This document shows, one piece after another, positions 63,382-64,000 of a stretch of 64,000 bases of DNA (the stretch's first letter is position 1; each line of letters opens with the position of its first letter). The stretch is taken from NCBI RefSeq assembly GCF_009883635.2, contig NZ_CP026115.2, forward strand, positions 2,542,001-2,606,000, read 5' to 3'. The position numbers and the translations under genes were made by a program. Under the pieces are notes generated by a model. The model worked only from the letters and a program-made list of their open reading frames with translations. It was not told the origin of the DNA and made no database searches. The stretch is from Pseudomonas putida (lineage in GTDB: Bacteria; Pseudomonadota; Gammaproteobacteria; Pseudomonadales; Pseudomonadaceae).

Positions 63382-64000
63382 GTGCTCAAGATTTCCTGGT
63401 AGAACTGGGCACCGAAGAGCTGCCACCCAAAGCCCTGGCCAGCCTCGGCGACGCCTTCCTGGCCGGCATCGAGAAGGGCCTGCAGGCCGCTGGCCTGAAT
63501 TACACCGGCAAGCAGGTTTACGCAGCGCCACGCCGCCTGGCCGTGCTGATCCGCCAGCTCGACGTGCAGCAGCCTGACCGCAGCATCAACATCGACGGCC
63601 CGCCCATACAGGCAGCCTTCAAAGACGGCGAGCCGACCCAGGCTGCCCTGGGCTTCGCCAAGAAGTGCGGCGTGGAGCTGTCGGAAATCGACCAGAGCGG
63701 CGCCAAGCTGCGCTTCTCCCAGCACATCCCGGGCAAGGCTACCGCCAGCCTGCTGCCGACCATCGTCGAAGATTCGCTCAACGACCTGCCGATCCCCAAG
63801 CGCATGCGCTGGGCCGCCAGCCGTGAAGAGTTCGTGCGCCCGACCCAGTGGCTGGTGATGCTGCTCGGCGACCAGGTGGTCGACTGCACCATCCTGTCGC
63901 AGAAGGCCGGCCGTGAATCCCGTGGCCACCGCTTCCACCACCCGGAGAACGTGGTCATCACCACCCCGGCCAACTATGTCGAAGACCTGCGCAAAGCCTA
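63378..64000 (+). CDS. glyS: Glycyl-tRNA synthetase beta chain, N-terminal part
   Basis: The tRNA-binding subunit partner of GlyQ. The reading frame stays open from the ATG at 63378 to the window end (207 codons of about 680). It begins [20 protein letters not shown] with the signature of the family, then [30 protein letters not shown] and [14 protein letters not shown]. The rest lies outside the window. Confidence 0.96.
   Translation, partial: MSAQDFLVELGTEELPPKALASLGDAFLAGIEKGLQAAGLNYTGKQVYAAPRRLAVLIRQLDVQQPDRSINIDGPPIQAAFKDGEPTQAALGFAKKCGVELSEIDQSGAKLRFSQHIPGKATASLLPTIVEDSLNDLPIPKRMRWAASREEFVRPTQWLVMLLGDQVVDCTILSQKAGRESRGHRFHHPENVVITTPANYVEDLRKA

Overview
The window is chromosomal DNA of a Pseudomonas, most likely of the P. 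putida group. The evidence is the gene order (dgcH-EEP-dsbA-cc4-engB-ersA-polA; aa3 oxidase cluster; prlC; trpI-trpBA; betC; aroE-hemF-qor-tsaC-dprA; def-fmt-rsmB-trkA; tag-glyQS), the high G+C content, and many copies of the short palindromic REP element with the core GCGGGnnAAnCCCGCTCC(C/T)AC that is typical of P. putida. This gene set lies near the replication origin in Pseudomonas. There is no prophage, insertion sequence, rRNA, tRNA or CRISPR array. Nearly all of the window is core genome with a few accessory insertions.

Layout. 1-4583: a diguanylate cyclase cut by the window edge, a nuclease-like phosphatase, DsbA, cytochromes c4 and c5-like, and the GTPase EngB. 4584-4915: an intergenic region holding a probable ErsA-type sRNA. 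4916-12937: PolA, a small secreted protein, ThrB, and the zinc regulon (znuA divergent from zur-znuC-znuB, with a Zur-box-like dyad between), then a lipoprotein. 13033-17904: catalase KatE and the methionine importer metNIQ. 18009-26401: an aa3-type cytochrome c oxidase (coxB-coxA-ctaG-coxC) with its assembly genes (SURF1, a thioredoxin-fold-like protein, ctaA, cyoE, SCO). 26770-31037: a helical protein, an unrecognised 360-aa protein that may be pore-forming, and a SulP transporter with a beta-carbonic anhydrase. 31331-38217: a LexA-box radical SAM protein, two M3 oligopeptidases around a YheV-like zinc ribbon, a gamma-carbonic anhydrase and a HAD phosphatase. 38357-43366: lipoproteins, OsmC-like and luciferase-like enzymes, two DUF1161 proteins, dodecin and a DUF883-like protein. 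43363-46393: trpI and trpBA. 46496-50924: a DOPA-dioxygenase-like protein, a Rossmann protein, and the choline-sulfate module (LysR regulator, betC, choX). 51058-64000: aroE, hemF, qor, tsaC, dprA, def-fmt-rsmB-trkA, a TPR protein, an acyltransferase, tag, glyQ and the start of glyS.

How it works together. The largest functional block is respiratory: the oxidase subunits sit with all the factors needed to make heme A (CyoE, CtaA) and to load CuA and CuB (SCO, Cox11/CtaG), beside soluble c-type cytochromes and DsbA. Zinc uptake is self-contained and likely autoregulated by Zur. Tryptophan synthase is next to its LysR activator. Choline sulfate is hydrolysed by BetC, and choline is bound by ChoX.

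Most interesting signals: (1) the 360-aa protein at 27522-28604, whose strand and helix order reminded me of gasdermin-type pore formers; (2) a near-consensus LexA box in front of the radical SAM gene; (3) the ErsA-like sRNA with an AlgU-like promoter; (4) a perfect 50-bp inverted repeat at 53998-54223; (5) a second M3 peptidase of lower G+C inserted beside prlC. Family names come from recognition by eye; no database search was run.
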